From positions 1-64,000 of the forward strand of contig NZ_LOEP01000056.1 in NCBI RefSeq assembly GCF_001482285.1: a stretch of DNA of 64,000 nucleotides. The letters are read 5' to 3'. Every line of letters starts with the position of its first letter. The first letter of the stretch is position 1. This document shows positions 1 to 7,828 of the stretch, piece after piece. A program made the translations under genes and the position numbers. This DNA is from Haloferax sp. Q22. Its GTDB lineage: Archaea > Halobacteriota > Halobacteria > Halobacteriales > Haloferacaceae. The notes below the pieces were generated by a model. That model did not search any database and was not told the origin of the DNA. It saw nothing but the letters and a program-made list of their open reading frames with translations.

Positions 1-54
1 ACTCGTCCTGATGTGTACGGTTCACAACATCAAGCAATCGCTGAACCCGTGAAA

Positions 55-414
55 TCAAGCTACGTCTGGCGATTCACCACGGCCGATTCGAGGGATATCA
101 CCATCTAATTGGCTAGCCACTTCGAGCCACTCAGCGGGTTCACGAACTGGGGAATGAAACTGAACCTCAAGCCCTGCGACAGGTATTTTACGAGAATATT
201 TATTGATCCAGCTATCAAGTTCCCCAATCTCATAGAGGTTCTTAAATTCGTTTGACAGATCAATGTATAATGTCATGTCGATTGGTCTGCCTATCGTGAG
301 ATGTCCAGCAGGATGCAACCCAGTATCAATCTCAAAGTCGGGATGACTAGCCAAGATCACCTCATTGTTGATTTCTCTCGCGACCCGCTGAACAACTCCG
401 TCTTTTCGTTCCAT
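55..414 (-). CDS. Hypothetical protein, AT-richer than neighbours
   Basis: Encodes 119 residues and I recognise no family. No signal peptide, membrane helix or clear motif is visible. The protein has an acidic to neutral mix with hydrophobic stretches such as PIDMTLYIDLSN and WLEVASQL, which fits a small cytosolic domain. The DNA is clearly less GC-rich than everything to its right, with many A/T third positions, so it may be horizontally acquired. A TATA-like CTAATTAAA on the minus strand near 439-447 lies about 25-30 bases upstream of the ATG, so a leaderless transcript is likely. That promoter overlaps the stop codon of the next gene. Confidence 0.6.
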   Translation of the reverse strand: MERKDGVVQRVAREINNEVILASHPDFEIDTGLHPAGHLTIGRPIDMTLYIDLSNEFKNLYEIGELDSWINKYSRKIPVAGLEVQFHSPVREPAEWLEVASQLDGDIPRIGRGESPDVA

Positions 415-437
415 TTACTAAATTGACACTACCGAGT

Positions 438-1727
438 TTAATTAGAGTTTTTCCCAGATGGGGTCGGCAACGACCGTATCTCTCGCGGCGGCACGAGGAA
501 GTTACCGCGGCGCTTGACGAAGATGTACTCCAAAATCCCGTTGTTGACGCGCTGGCGGACGGTCGGCACGTCGGTCAGGTCGGTGCCGTTCATCGCCTCG
601 CGGACTTCCTCGAACGCCGAGATACCGCGCTGGAGCGACGGGAAGTGCAGGCTCGCCACGCCGTCGTCGGCCGACTCGAAGTGCCTGCGGAGGAGTCTGA
701 CGTTTCCCTCCTCGTCGCGGTTAGCGCGGGCGGCCTTCTGGGCGTGGCCGACGTGGCCGAACTCGACGGCGTCGTCGCGGAGGCGGTCGAGCATCGCGTC
801 GATACCGCTGTCGTCGCCGAGGTTGTCGCCGACGCCGTCGACGAGGTCCTGCTCGGCGTGCGCAGGCGAAAACAGCTTCATGACCCGGTGGTAGCGGTCT
901 TCCTCGTCGTACCAGTCCGAGAGGCGCTGGCGGACGTTCGCCACGTGCTTCGTGGTCGCGCCCGCGAACGGCCCCTCGTCGATGGTGACGTACTCCTCGG
1001 TGGCCTGATTCTTGGCGAATCCCGCTTTGAACCCCATGAACAACGGCGATTCCTCGGGGACGGGGTTCCCGTCGGGGATGCCGTTCAGGTCGGACTGGTG
1101 GTCCGCGGGGAGTCCGGCCCCGACGAAGCCTGTCCGTCTGGAGGCGACCGAGAAGACGCCCGAGAGGTCGGCGTCGACGGCGACGCCGTTGGCCTCGTCA
1201 ACCTCGCCGAGGAGCGCCTGCTCGGCTTCGAGGACCGCGTCGGCGCGGTCGGACGCGAGGTGGATGAGCGCGTCCTGCCGGTCGAACTCGGGCGTCTCGA
1301 AGGGCGACAGCACCCGCGGCTCGGGCAGGTCGACGCTGTCGGGAAGCGGGTCGTCAAAGCGGTCGAAGTACCGCGGGGAGTAGGCAACGGACCAGATGAC
1401 GCCCTCGTGGCTCCGCTCGTAGGCGCGGTCGAGGACGCGGAAGGCGCGCTCGACGGTCTCGCGGTCGGCCTCATCGGGCGGTCCCTCGCCCGCGAAGTCG
1501 AGGTAGAGGAGCACCTGATGGCGGGGCATCTCGACGTTGTCGTGGTCGTCAGTCCGGCAGAACTCGTTCCACGCGTGCTGTCTGCTCGGGAGCGTCTCGA
1601 ACGCGTCGGTCCCCGCCGGGACGGGGTCGTCCGGTGCCCTGTCGAGGCAGGCGGACAGCGCCGCCGCGCCGCCGGCGGCGACCGCGGCCTTCAGGAACTC
1701 CCGGCGGGACGGAGACCCGTCGAACAT
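438..1727 (-). CDS. Tat lipoprotein with DyP-peroxidase-like features
   Basis: Encodes 429 residues starting MFDGSPSRREFLKAA. The N-terminus is a textbook twin-arginine signal (SRREF) with a lipobox-like LSAC, so the product should be exported folded and lipid-anchored. The body has features reminiscent of dye-decolorizing (DyP/EfeB) peroxidases: a GFKAGF stretch, then GATTKHVANVRQRLSDWY, then a GHVGHAQKAAR segment where the proximal heme histidine is expected, then LLRRHF. This is pattern resemblance and the GFxDG motif is imperfect (GFKAG). The open frame runs 143 codons further upstream, but the Tat signal fixes the ATG at 1727. It is divergent from the SCO gene. A heme protein acting with metal-handling neighbours is plausible but inferred. 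Confidence 0.75.
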   Translation of the reverse strand: MFDGSPSRREFLKAAVAAGGAAALSACLDRAPDDPVPAGTDAFETLPSRQHAWNEFCRTDDHDNVEMPRHQVLLYLDFAGEGPPDEADRETVERAFRVLDRAYERSHEGVIWSVAYSPRYFDRFDDPLPDSVDLPEPRVLSPFETPEFDRQDALIHLASDRADAVLEAEQALLGEVDEANGVAVDADLSGVFSVASRRTGFVGAGLPADHQSDLNGIPDGNPVPEESPLFMGFKAGFAKNQATEEYVTIDEGPFAGATTKHVANVRQRLSDWYDEEDRYHRVMKLFSPAHAEQDLVDGVGDNLGDDSGIDAMLDRLRDDAVEFGHVGHAQKAARANRDEEGNVRLLRRHFESADDGVASLHFPSLQRGISAFEEVREAMNGTDLTDVPTVRQRVNNGILEYIFVKRRGNFLVPPREIRSLPTPSGKNSN

Positions 1728-1872
1728 ACGCCCGGCTAGGGACCTCGTCGGGAAGTCCGTTCTGGTGTGTGCGTCGAAGATTTCACCTCGGTCGTGCGGG
1801 ACGAGAACACGCGCGCTGCCGTTCGAAACACACACCAAACGGCATTTGAGTACCGGGGCGCTAGCGAGGATA

Positions 1873-2541
1873 ATGAAACGACGCACGTATCTCCGCGCCG
1901 CCGGGGCTGGCGCGGCCGTCGGTCTCGCGGGCTGTCTCGGCGGCGACGCCAATCCGAACGTCTCGCTGTCGAAGCCAGACCGCGAAAACGACGTGTCCAG
2001 CGAGGACCTCCCGTATCCGGCGTGGGGCCAGCAGGTCCCCGACGTGACGCTCTCGGACCCCATCGCGGGGGCCGAGGTGTCGGTGCGCGACATCGACGTG
2101 CCGCACTTCCACACGTACTTTTTCACCAACTGCATGACCGTCTGTCCGGTCCTCATCAGCGCGCTCCGCGAGGTCCAGATTCACTCGGTCACCGAGGGCT
2201 ACGCCGACGAGGTGTCGTTCTATCCCATCACGTTCGACCCCGCCCGCGACGACGCCGACGCCTTCCGCGCGGAGGCCGACCAGATGAACGTGGACATGGA
2301 CGCGGGCAACTGGCACTTCCTCCGGCCCGCCGACGAGGCCGAGGCGAAGTCCGTCGTCGAAGACCAGTTCGGCGTCTTCTTCGAGCAGAACGAGCCGAAC
2401 GACGAGGGCAACTACATGTTCACCCACCTCGGTCTCGTCTCGCTCGTCAACGGCGACGGCTACGTCGAGCGGACCTACCGCGGCAACCAACCGGACGAAC
2501 AGACGCTCATCGACGACCTCACCGCGCTCCGGGAGGCATGA
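1873..2541 (+). CDS. SCO1/SenC family protein (Tat lipoprotein)
   Basis: Encodes 222 residues. Starts MKRRTYLRAAGAGA with an RR signal and lipobox LAGC, so it is an exported lipoprotein. The thioredoxin-like domain carries the SCO copper-site pattern: TNCMTVCP (CxxxC) near residue 92, and a downstream histidine in FTHLGLV. SCO proteins bind copper and help metallate the CuA site of cytochrome oxidase or act as thiol reductants. The length is normal for the family. The start is set by the Tat signal; the frame is open for 112 codons upstream without coding character. The stop overlaps the next gene's ATG (ATGA), so the two are translationally coupled. Confidence 0.9.
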   Translation: MKRRTYLRAAGAGAAVGLAGCLGGDANPNVSLSKPDRENDVSSEDLPYPAWGQQVPDVTLSDPIAGAEVSVRDIDVPHFHTYFFTNCMTVCPVLISALREVQIHSVTEGYADEVSFYPITFDPARDDADAFRAEADQMNVDMDAGNWHFLRPADEAEAKSVVEDQFGVFFEQNEPNDEGNYMFTHLGLVSLVNGDGYVERTYRGNQPDEQTLIDDLTALREA

Positions 2542-3599
2542 CGAGTCGGCGTCAGTTCCTCGCGGCGACCGGAACCGTCGCGGCCGCGGGTCTCTCCGGT
2601 TGTCTCGCCGAACTCGGCCGGCTCTACACCTCGAACGAACCGCCGGTCGTCTCGAACCGCCCCGACGAGGTGTACGTCCCGACCCACACCGAGGGGATGC
2701 GCATGGTCGGGAGTGCGGACGCCGGCGACCTCCGGGTGGGCGTCTTCTACAGCTATCCCCACCGGTTCTGGGTCATGTCCGACGAGAGCGACGGCTTCGG
2801 CACGTCGAAACTGTCGGTCGAGGCCGGCGACGACGTGCATCTCATGGCCGCCGTCTGGGACGCCGAGACGGGCGTCGTCGTCCCCGACACCGGCCTCTCG
2901 CTCGAAATCGCCCGCGACGGCGACCTCGTGAGCGAGGAGGTCGTCTACGCGATGCTCTCCCAGCGGATGGGCTTTCACTACGGCTCGAACTTCGGCCTCG
3001 ACGGCGACGGGAGCTACGAGGTGACGGTGGACGTGGGCGCGCCTTCTCTGCGCCTGTTCGGCGACCTCGCCGGCCGGTTCGAGTCGCCCGCGAGCGCGAC
3101 GCTCGACTTCGAGTACAGCGCCCGCGACCGCGACGACATCCCGTACACGATGCTCGGCGACCAGCAGGGCGACCCCGGCGCGGTCAAGCCGATGGAGATG
3201 GACGCGCTCCCGCTCGGTCGTGCCCCCGAGACGCTTCCGGGGACGGCGCTCGGGGAGGCGACGACGGGGAGCCTCCGACTCGTCGGCACCGTCCTCGACG
3301 CCGACCGCTTCGGCGACGACCCGTACCTCGCCGTCTCCCCGCAGACGCCTTACAACCGGCTTCTCGTCCCGCGGCTGGGACTCACCGCGACCGTCGCGTC
3401 CGGCGGCTCGGACCGCTTCGACGGCCGACTCGAACCCGGCCTCGACGCGGACCTCGGCTTCCACTACGGCGCGTCGATTCCGGGGCTTGCCGCCGACGAC
3501 GTGACCGCCGACCTCGCGGTTGACGTGCCGCCGCAGGTCGCCCGCCACGAGGGGTACGAGACGGCCTTCCTCGAATTCGACCCCGTCCGCCTCGGGTAA
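2538..3599 (+). CDS. Tat lipoprotein with P19/Tp34-like metal-binding domain
   Basis: Encodes 353 residues beginning MTSRRQFLAATG with lipobox LSGC. The first half resembles periplasmic P19/Tp34 (iron/copper transport) proteins. It has VHLMAAVWDAETG, and later GFHYGSNFGLDGDGSYEVTV, which matches the HYGxNxxLxGxGxY signature of that fold. The second half looks like a further beta-rich domain, with a second FHYGASIPG segment near residue 316. P19 proteins bind Cu and Fe and work with high-affinity iron uptake. It is coupled to the SCO gene by ATGA overlap and sits next to a DyP-like lipoprotein. A shared metal-handling role is inferred from this context. Confidence 0.75.
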   Translation: MTSRRQFLAATGTVAAAGLSGCLAELGRLYTSNEPPVVSNRPDEVYVPTHTEGMRMVGSADAGDLRVGVFYSYPHRFWVMSDESDGFGTSKLSVEAGDDVHLMAAVWDAETGVVVPDTGLSLEIARDGDLVSEEVVYAMLSQRMGFHYGSNFGLDGDGSYEVTVDVGAPSLRLFGDLAGRFESPASATLDFEYSARDRDDIPYTMLGDQQGDPGAVKPMEMDALPLGRAPETLPGTALGEATTGSLRLVGTVLDADRFGDDPYLAVSPQTPYNRLLVPRLGLTATVASGGSDRFDGRLEPGLDADLGFHYGASIPGLAADDVTADLAVDVPPQVARHEGYETAFLEFDPVRLG

Positions 3600-3655
3600 C
3601 GGCAACCGAATCGAACAAGGACAGGGCTATTTTCGTCCGGGCCGACCGACCCCGT

Positions 3656-4873
3656 ATGGACTCGACGCGCCGCGAACGAGCGACACTCGCCCTCGCCGTC
3701 TGGGGCGTCCTCGTCTCGCAGGTCCTCCTCTACCCCGGCGTCTCCGACCTCGTGACCGCCCTCGGCGGCGGGCAGGGGGAGTACGATCTCTCGGCCGGGA
3801 TGCTGTTTCTCGTCGCCGAGTTCGCCTCGTTCGTCGCCTTCTCCAGCGTCTGGGGCGCGCTCTCGGACACGCTCGGCCGACGGACGTGGCTCATCGTCAC
3901 CGGCGCGCTCGGGGGCGCGGCCAGCTACGTCGCACTCATTGCGCTCGCCACGGTCCCGTGGCTCGACGCGACGTTCGGCGCGGTCCTCGTCGTCCGCCTC
4001 GTCGGCGGCGCGATGACCATCGGCGCGTTCTCGCTGTCGATTACGATGCTCGCGGACCTCTCGGGAGGCAACGGCCGGAACATGGGTGCGGCGGGCATCG
4101 CCATCGGCCTCGGCGCGGCGCTCGGCTCGGTCGTCGGCGGCCAACTCACCACCATCGACCCGCTCGCGCCGCTGTACGCGTCCGCCGCGGCGCTCACCGC
4201 CGTCGCCCTCCTCGTCACGACCGTCACCGACAGGACGCCCGACTCGACCCGCGTCGGCGTCGGTGTCGTCCTCAAGAAACTGGCCGGCCGGCCGGCGTTC
4301 GCGGTCCCGTACGCCTTCGGCTTCATCGACCGCATGACCGCCGGCTTCTTCGCCCTCGTCGGAGTGTACTACTTCCGCGAGGTGTTCGGGGTGAACGCCG
4401 CAATCGCGGGCGGGGTGCTCGCGCTCTTTTTCGTCCCCTTCGCGCTCCTGCAGTACCCCCTCGGCTCGCTGTCCGACCGCATCGGCCGGTTCGTCCCCGT
4501 CGTCGCGGGCTCGATGCTCTACGGGGTGGCCATCATCGCCGTCGGGCTCGCCCCCGCCTTCGAACTCGCGGCCGGCCTGATGGTCGTCGTCGGCGTCTTC
4601 GGCGCGCTCGTCGCGCCCGCGACGATGGCGCTCGTGACCGACCTCGCCGAGCCGGGCGAGCGCGGGGCGGCCCTCGGCGGCTTCAACGTCTTCGGGAGTC
4701 TCGGCTTTCTCGCGGGCTTCCTCATCGGCGGCGTCGTCGCCGACGCGGTCGGCTACCTCCCGTCGTTCCTCGTCGTCGGCTTCGCCGAGGTCGCCATCGC
4801 CGTCGTCGCGCTCCGAGCGGTGAAGCGGATCGACGGCATCGACGCGGCTCAGACGCCGTCGAGCGCCGACTGA
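3656..4873 (+). CDS. MFS transporter
   Basis: Encodes 405 residues with about twelve hydrophobic helices arranged as two six-helix halves, the normal size for the major facilitator superfamily. The loop after helix 2 has GALSDTLGRRTW, and the equivalent loop in the second half has GSLSDRIGRFVP; both are the classic MFS motif A. Substrate cannot be told from sequence; the family includes drug and sugar efflux carriers. A TATA-like CTATTTTC lies about 30 bases before the ATG. The 3' end overlaps the tail of the convergent membrane protein gene by 25 bases. Confidence 0.88.
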   Translation: MDSTRRERATLALAVWGVLVSQVLLYPGVSDLVTALGGGQGEYDLSAGMLFLVAEFASFVAFSSVWGALSDTLGRRTWLIVTGALGGAASYVALIALATVPWLDATFGAVLVVRLVGGAMTIGAFSLSITMLADLSGGNGRNMGAAGIAIGLGAALGSVVGGQLTTIDPLAPLYASAAALTAVALLVTTVTDRTPDSTRVGVGVVLKKLAGRPAFAVPYAFGFIDRMTAGFFALVGVYYFREVFGVNAAIAGGVLALFFVPFALLQYPLGSLSDRIGRFVPVVAGSMLYGVAIIAVGLAPAFELAAGLMVVVGVFGALVAPATMALVTDLAEPGERGAALGGFNVFGSLGFLAGFLIGGVVADAVGYLPSFLVVGFAEVAIAVVALRAVKRIDGIDAAQTPSSAD

Positions 4874-5406
4874 AGTTCGGCGTTCACGACGAGCCACATC
4901 CCGCGGAGACAGACGACCACGGCGAGGCCGACGCCCGCGAGGACGAACGCCAAGAACAGGCCGACGAAGACGCCGCCGCCCCGCGGGTCGGGGACGGTCG
5001 CCGCGAACTCGCCGAGTTGGACCGCGAACGCGACGATACCGGCGACGAGGAACGCGAGCAGCAGTTCGAGAAGCCGCCAGAACGTCTCGATTCGCAGGCC
5101 GCCGCGGCCGGTGAGAAGAAGGGCGATTCGACGCGACGCCGCCAGAAGCGAGACGACCGTGAGAAGCAACGTCGCGGCGGCCGCGAGCGCGAAGCCCACG
5201 TCGGCGAGCGGGAGCGACGACGCGAGCGGCGAGGCGAGCGTCAGCGCGACGCCGAGGAGGACGCCGGTCGCCGGGAGCGACGACGCGAGCGGCGAGGCGA
5301 GCGTCAGCGCGACGCCGAGGAGGACGCCGGTCGCGAGGAGCGACTCGACGCCGAGAATCGCCGTTTCCGGCTCGTCGCGGGCGATTCGAGCGAGTGTCCC
5401 GTACAC
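4849..5406 (-). CDS. Multi-helix membrane protein with internal tandem duplication
   Basis: Encodes about 185 residues if the GTG at 5406 (VYGTLARIARDEPETA) is the start; there is no ATG nearby. It is a predicted polytopic membrane protein of unknown function. A hydrophobic segment containing ATGVLLGVALTLASPLASSL occurs twice in a row, produced by a perfect 63-bp direct repeat in the DNA. The downstream half has two or three more helices (LLELLLAFLVAGIVAFAV and VFVGLFLAFVLAGVGLAVVV) and a charged end. The start is uncertain because all candidates are non-ATG. Confidence 0.65.
   Translation of the reverse strand: MYGTLARIARDEPETAILGVESLLATGVLLGVALTLASPLASSLPATGVLLGVALTLASPLASSLPLADVGFALAAAATLLLTVVSLLAASRRIALLLTGRGGLRIETFWRLLELLLAFLVAGIVAFAVQLGEFAATVPDPRGGGVFVGLFLAFVLAGVGLAVVVCLRGMWLVVNAELQSALDGV
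5209..5334. repeat. Perfect 63-bp tandem direct repeat (two copies)
   Basis: Bases 5209-5271 and 5272-5334 are identical. The unit length is 21 codons, so the reading frame of the membrane protein is kept and one transmembrane segment is duplicated. No mismatch between copies suggests a recent duplication. Confidence 0.95.
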
Positions 5407-5449
5407 GGCCGAGTCTCTCGGCGGGCGCTCAAGGCTGTTTCCCTTGGCC

Positions 5450-6424
5450 TTAGTCGTGCCCGGAAACGCGGACCGGCTGGTAGGGTTCTTCGAGGTAGTC
5501 GATGTCGGAGTCCGAGAGCTTGATGTCGAGGGCCTCGACCGCGTCTTCGAGGTGTTCGACACTGCTCGTGCCGACGATAGGCGCGTCCACCCAGTCCTTG
5601 TGGAGCACCCACGAGAGGGCGAGTTGCGCCATCTTGACGCCCTTCTCGTCGGCGAGTTCCTCGACGCGCTCGTTCACCTCGCGGCCGCCGCCCTCGAAGT
5701 ACGGGTGACCCTTGGCGTGCTCGTCGGTCCGGCCGCGGGTCGTCGCCTCGAACTCCTCGTGGGGCCGGGTGAGGTAGCCGCGGGCGAGCGGCGACCACGG
5801 CATGACGCCGACGCCCTGCGTCTCGCAGAGGGGAAGCATCTCGCGCTCTTCCTCGCGGTAGAGCAGGTTGTAGTGGTTCTGCATCGTAGCGAAGCGGTCC
5901 AGTCCGAGCGAGTCGGCGGTGTACTGCGCCTCGGCGAACTGATGGGCCCACATCGACGACGCGCCGACGTAGCGGGTCTTGCCGCGGCGAACCGCGTCGT
6001 CGAGCGCGCGCATCGTCGTCTCGATGGGCGTGTCGTAATCGTAGCGGTGAATCTGCAGCAGGTCGAGGCTGTCCATCCCGAGGCGGTCCAGCGAGTTGTC
6101 GAGTTCCTGCTCGATGGCCTTCCGCGAGAGGCCGCCGGAGTTCGGGTCGTCCTCGTCCATCTGGAAGTACACCTTCGAGGCGACGACGGCCTCGTCGCGT
6201 CGGCCCTCCAGCGCCTTCCCGAGGACGCGCTCGGACTCGCCGTTCGAGTACATGTTCGCGGTGTCGAAGAAGTTGATACCGAGTTCGATGGCGCGGTCGA
6301 CCAGTTCGAGGCCCGCCTCCTCCTCTAAGACCCACTCGCGCCACTCCGGCGTGCCGAAGCTCATACAGCCGAGACAGATGCGGGAGACCTCCATGCCGGT
6401 GTCTCCGAGCGTCGTGTACTCCAT
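5450..6424 (-). CDS. Aldo/keto reductase
   Basis: Encodes 324 residues from MEYTTLGDTGMEVSRICLG, the usual AKR N-terminus. The family signatures are present: GINFFDTANMYSNGESE (catalytic Asp and Tyr), the Lys in VVASKVYF, DLLQIHRYD (catalytic His) and the C-terminal NADPH-binding region PIVGTSSVEHLEDAVEALDIKL. It resembles the YajO/Gcy-type soluble reductases that use NADPH on aldehydes or ketones. An in-frame upstream ATG at 6463 would add 13 residues that are not AKR-like, so 6424 is preferred. It is monocistronic. Confidence 0.92.
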   Translation of the reverse strand: MEYTTLGDTGMEVSRICLGCMSFGTPEWREWVLEEEAGLELVDRAIELGINFFDTANMYSNGESERVLGKALEGRRDEAVVASKVYFQMDEDDPNSGGLSRKAIEQELDNSLDRLGMDSLDLLQIHRYDYDTPIETTMRALDDAVRRGKTRYVGASSMWAHQFAEAQYTADSLGLDRFATMQNHYNLLYREEEREMLPLCETQGVGVMPWSPLARGYLTRPHEEFEATTRGRTDEHAKGHPYFEGGGREVNERVEELADEKGVKMAQLALSWVLHKDWVDAPIVGTSSVEHLEDAVEALDIKLSDSDIDYLEEPYQPVRVSGHD

Positions 6425-6588
6425 GCCGGACCATCCCCGCGAGTCGGCAAAAAGATGGACCAAGCGGTAGCCGCGGCGGGAGACCCGCCGCCCGTCAGGG
6501 GAGACACCGCGCGACCGCCCGGCCGGTCGGCGGGACGAGACAGTCAGCCTAAACGGCCGTTTCCCGGGGTTTGAAACCGTCTCTCTCG

Positions 6589-6596
6589 GTTTATGC
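6589..6596 (+). promoter_or_regulatory. TATA-like promoter of the bactofilin-like gene
   Basis: GTTTATGC lies about 50 bases before the ATG at 6644, predicting a transcript with a leader of roughly 25-30 bases. Confidence 0.45.
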
Positions 6597-6643
6597 TCTC
6601 TGCCGTCGTATCATTCATCCGAGGCGTAGCCTCGGTGATTCCG

Positions 6644-7765
6644 ATGTTCACAACGAAACAACTGGTCGCGGTCCTCCTGAGTCTCCTCGTGGTGGGGTCG
6701 CTCGCGGGCGTCGCGGCCGCACAACAGGGGCCGTCAGCCGGCGGTGCCGTCGTCGTCGACGAAGGCGAGACCTTCGACGGCGACCTCGACGCGGTCGGCG
6801 GAACGGTGGTCATCGCCGGGACGGTAACCGGCGACGTGTCAGCGACGGCCGGAACCGTCCTCGTGACGGAGACGGGCGTCATCAACGGTAACCTCGACGG
6901 GGTCGCGGGCTCCGTCACTATCGAGGGGACCGTCAACGGCGACGTGAGCCTCGCGGGCGGCGCGGTGTTCGTCCGCGACACCGCCAAAATCGACGGGTCG
7001 TTAGACGCCGCGGGCGGCAACGTCCAGCTCGACGGCGCGGTCGACGGGAACGTCCGCGTCGGTGCGGAAGAACTCGCGGTCGGCCCGACCGCCCGGGTCG
7101 GCGGCTCGCTCGAATACGACGCGGCGACCGCGACTGTCGACTCCGCGGCCGTCGTCGACGGCGGCGTGCGACAGGTCGACGGCCTCGTGGTCGCCAGTCC
7201 CGTCGTCGCCGGCGCGCCGTTCCAGTTCGGCCAGTTCGAAGCCCCGGTCATCCCCGGCTGGGTGGTCTCGGGCTACTGGCTGCTCGCCAACTTCGTCCTC
7301 GGCGCGATTATCGTCCTCGTCGCTCCCGACTTCGCCCGCCGCGTGACGGGCCTCGGGACGAAGAAAGCCGTTCGCAGCGGCGGCGTCGGGCTCCTCGCCA
7401 TCGTCGCGATACCCATCGTCCTGCTGCTCCTGCTGTTGACCATCGTGGGCATCCCGCTCTCGCTGGCCGGCGGGGTTGGGTTCGTCCTCGCCCTCTGGGT
7501 CGCGAGCATCTACGGCGCGCTCGTCCTCGGGACGTGGCTCCTGTCGCTCGCGGACTACGACAACCGCTGGGCCGCGCTGTTCGCCGGCCTGTTCGTCCTC
7601 GCCGTGCTCGACTTCGTCCCCCTCGGAGGCGTCCTCGAGTTCGTCGTCCTCCTCGTCGGGCTCGGCGCGTTCGCGCTTGCACTCCGCGGGGAGTCCGGCG
7701 ACGACGGCGACGAGAGCGTGAGCGCGCCCGACGAAGGGCCACAAGAAGGCTCGCCGATGGCCTGA
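6644..7765 (+). CDS. Exported bactofilin-like (polymer-forming) membrane protein
   Basis: Encodes 373 residues. A Sec-type signal (MFTTKQLVAVLLSLLVVGSLAGVAAA) is followed by about 150 residues of short beta repeats such as GTVVIAGTVTGDVSATAGTV and GTVNGDVSLAGGAVF, a pattern typical of the bactofilin/polymer-forming cytoskeletal right-handed beta helix. Four or so hydrophobic helices follow (from about residue 205) and then a short acidic tail. Unlike cytosolic bacterial bactofilins, the beta domain here should be outside the cell. Haloarchaea commonly carry such proteins; the function is unknown. An upstream in-frame ATG at 6593 is rejected because it would precede the signal peptide. Confidence 0.8.
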   Translation: MFTTKQLVAVLLSLLVVGSLAGVAAAQQGPSAGGAVVVDEGETFDGDLDAVGGTVVIAGTVTGDVSATAGTVLVTETGVINGNLDGVAGSVTIEGTVNGDVSLAGGAVFVRDTAKIDGSLDAAGGNVQLDGAVDGNVRVGAEELAVGPTARVGGSLEYDAATATVDSAAVVDGGVRQVDGLVVASPVVAGAPFQFGQFEAPVIPGWVVSGYWLLANFVLGAIIVLVAPDFARRVTGLGTKKAVRSGGVGLLAIVAIPIVLLLLLLTIVGIPLSLAGGVGFVLALWVASIYGALVLGTWLLSLADYDNRWAALFAGLFVLAVLDFVPLGGVLEFVVLLVGLGAFALALRGESGDDGDESVSAPDEGPQEGSPMA

Positions 7766-7797
7766 CGGCGCGGCGCTCTCGCACAATCCGGACGAAC

Positions 7798-7805
7798 AAT
7801 TATTA
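7798..7805 (+). promoter_or_regulatory. TATA box for leaderless acyl-CoA synthetase mRNA
   Basis: AATTATTA is centred about 27 bases before the ATG at 7829. The in-frame ATG at 7805 lies inside this box, which argues for the downstream start. Confidence 0.55.
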
Positions 7806-7828
7806 TGGTCTATTCTGTCTGTCGAGCC

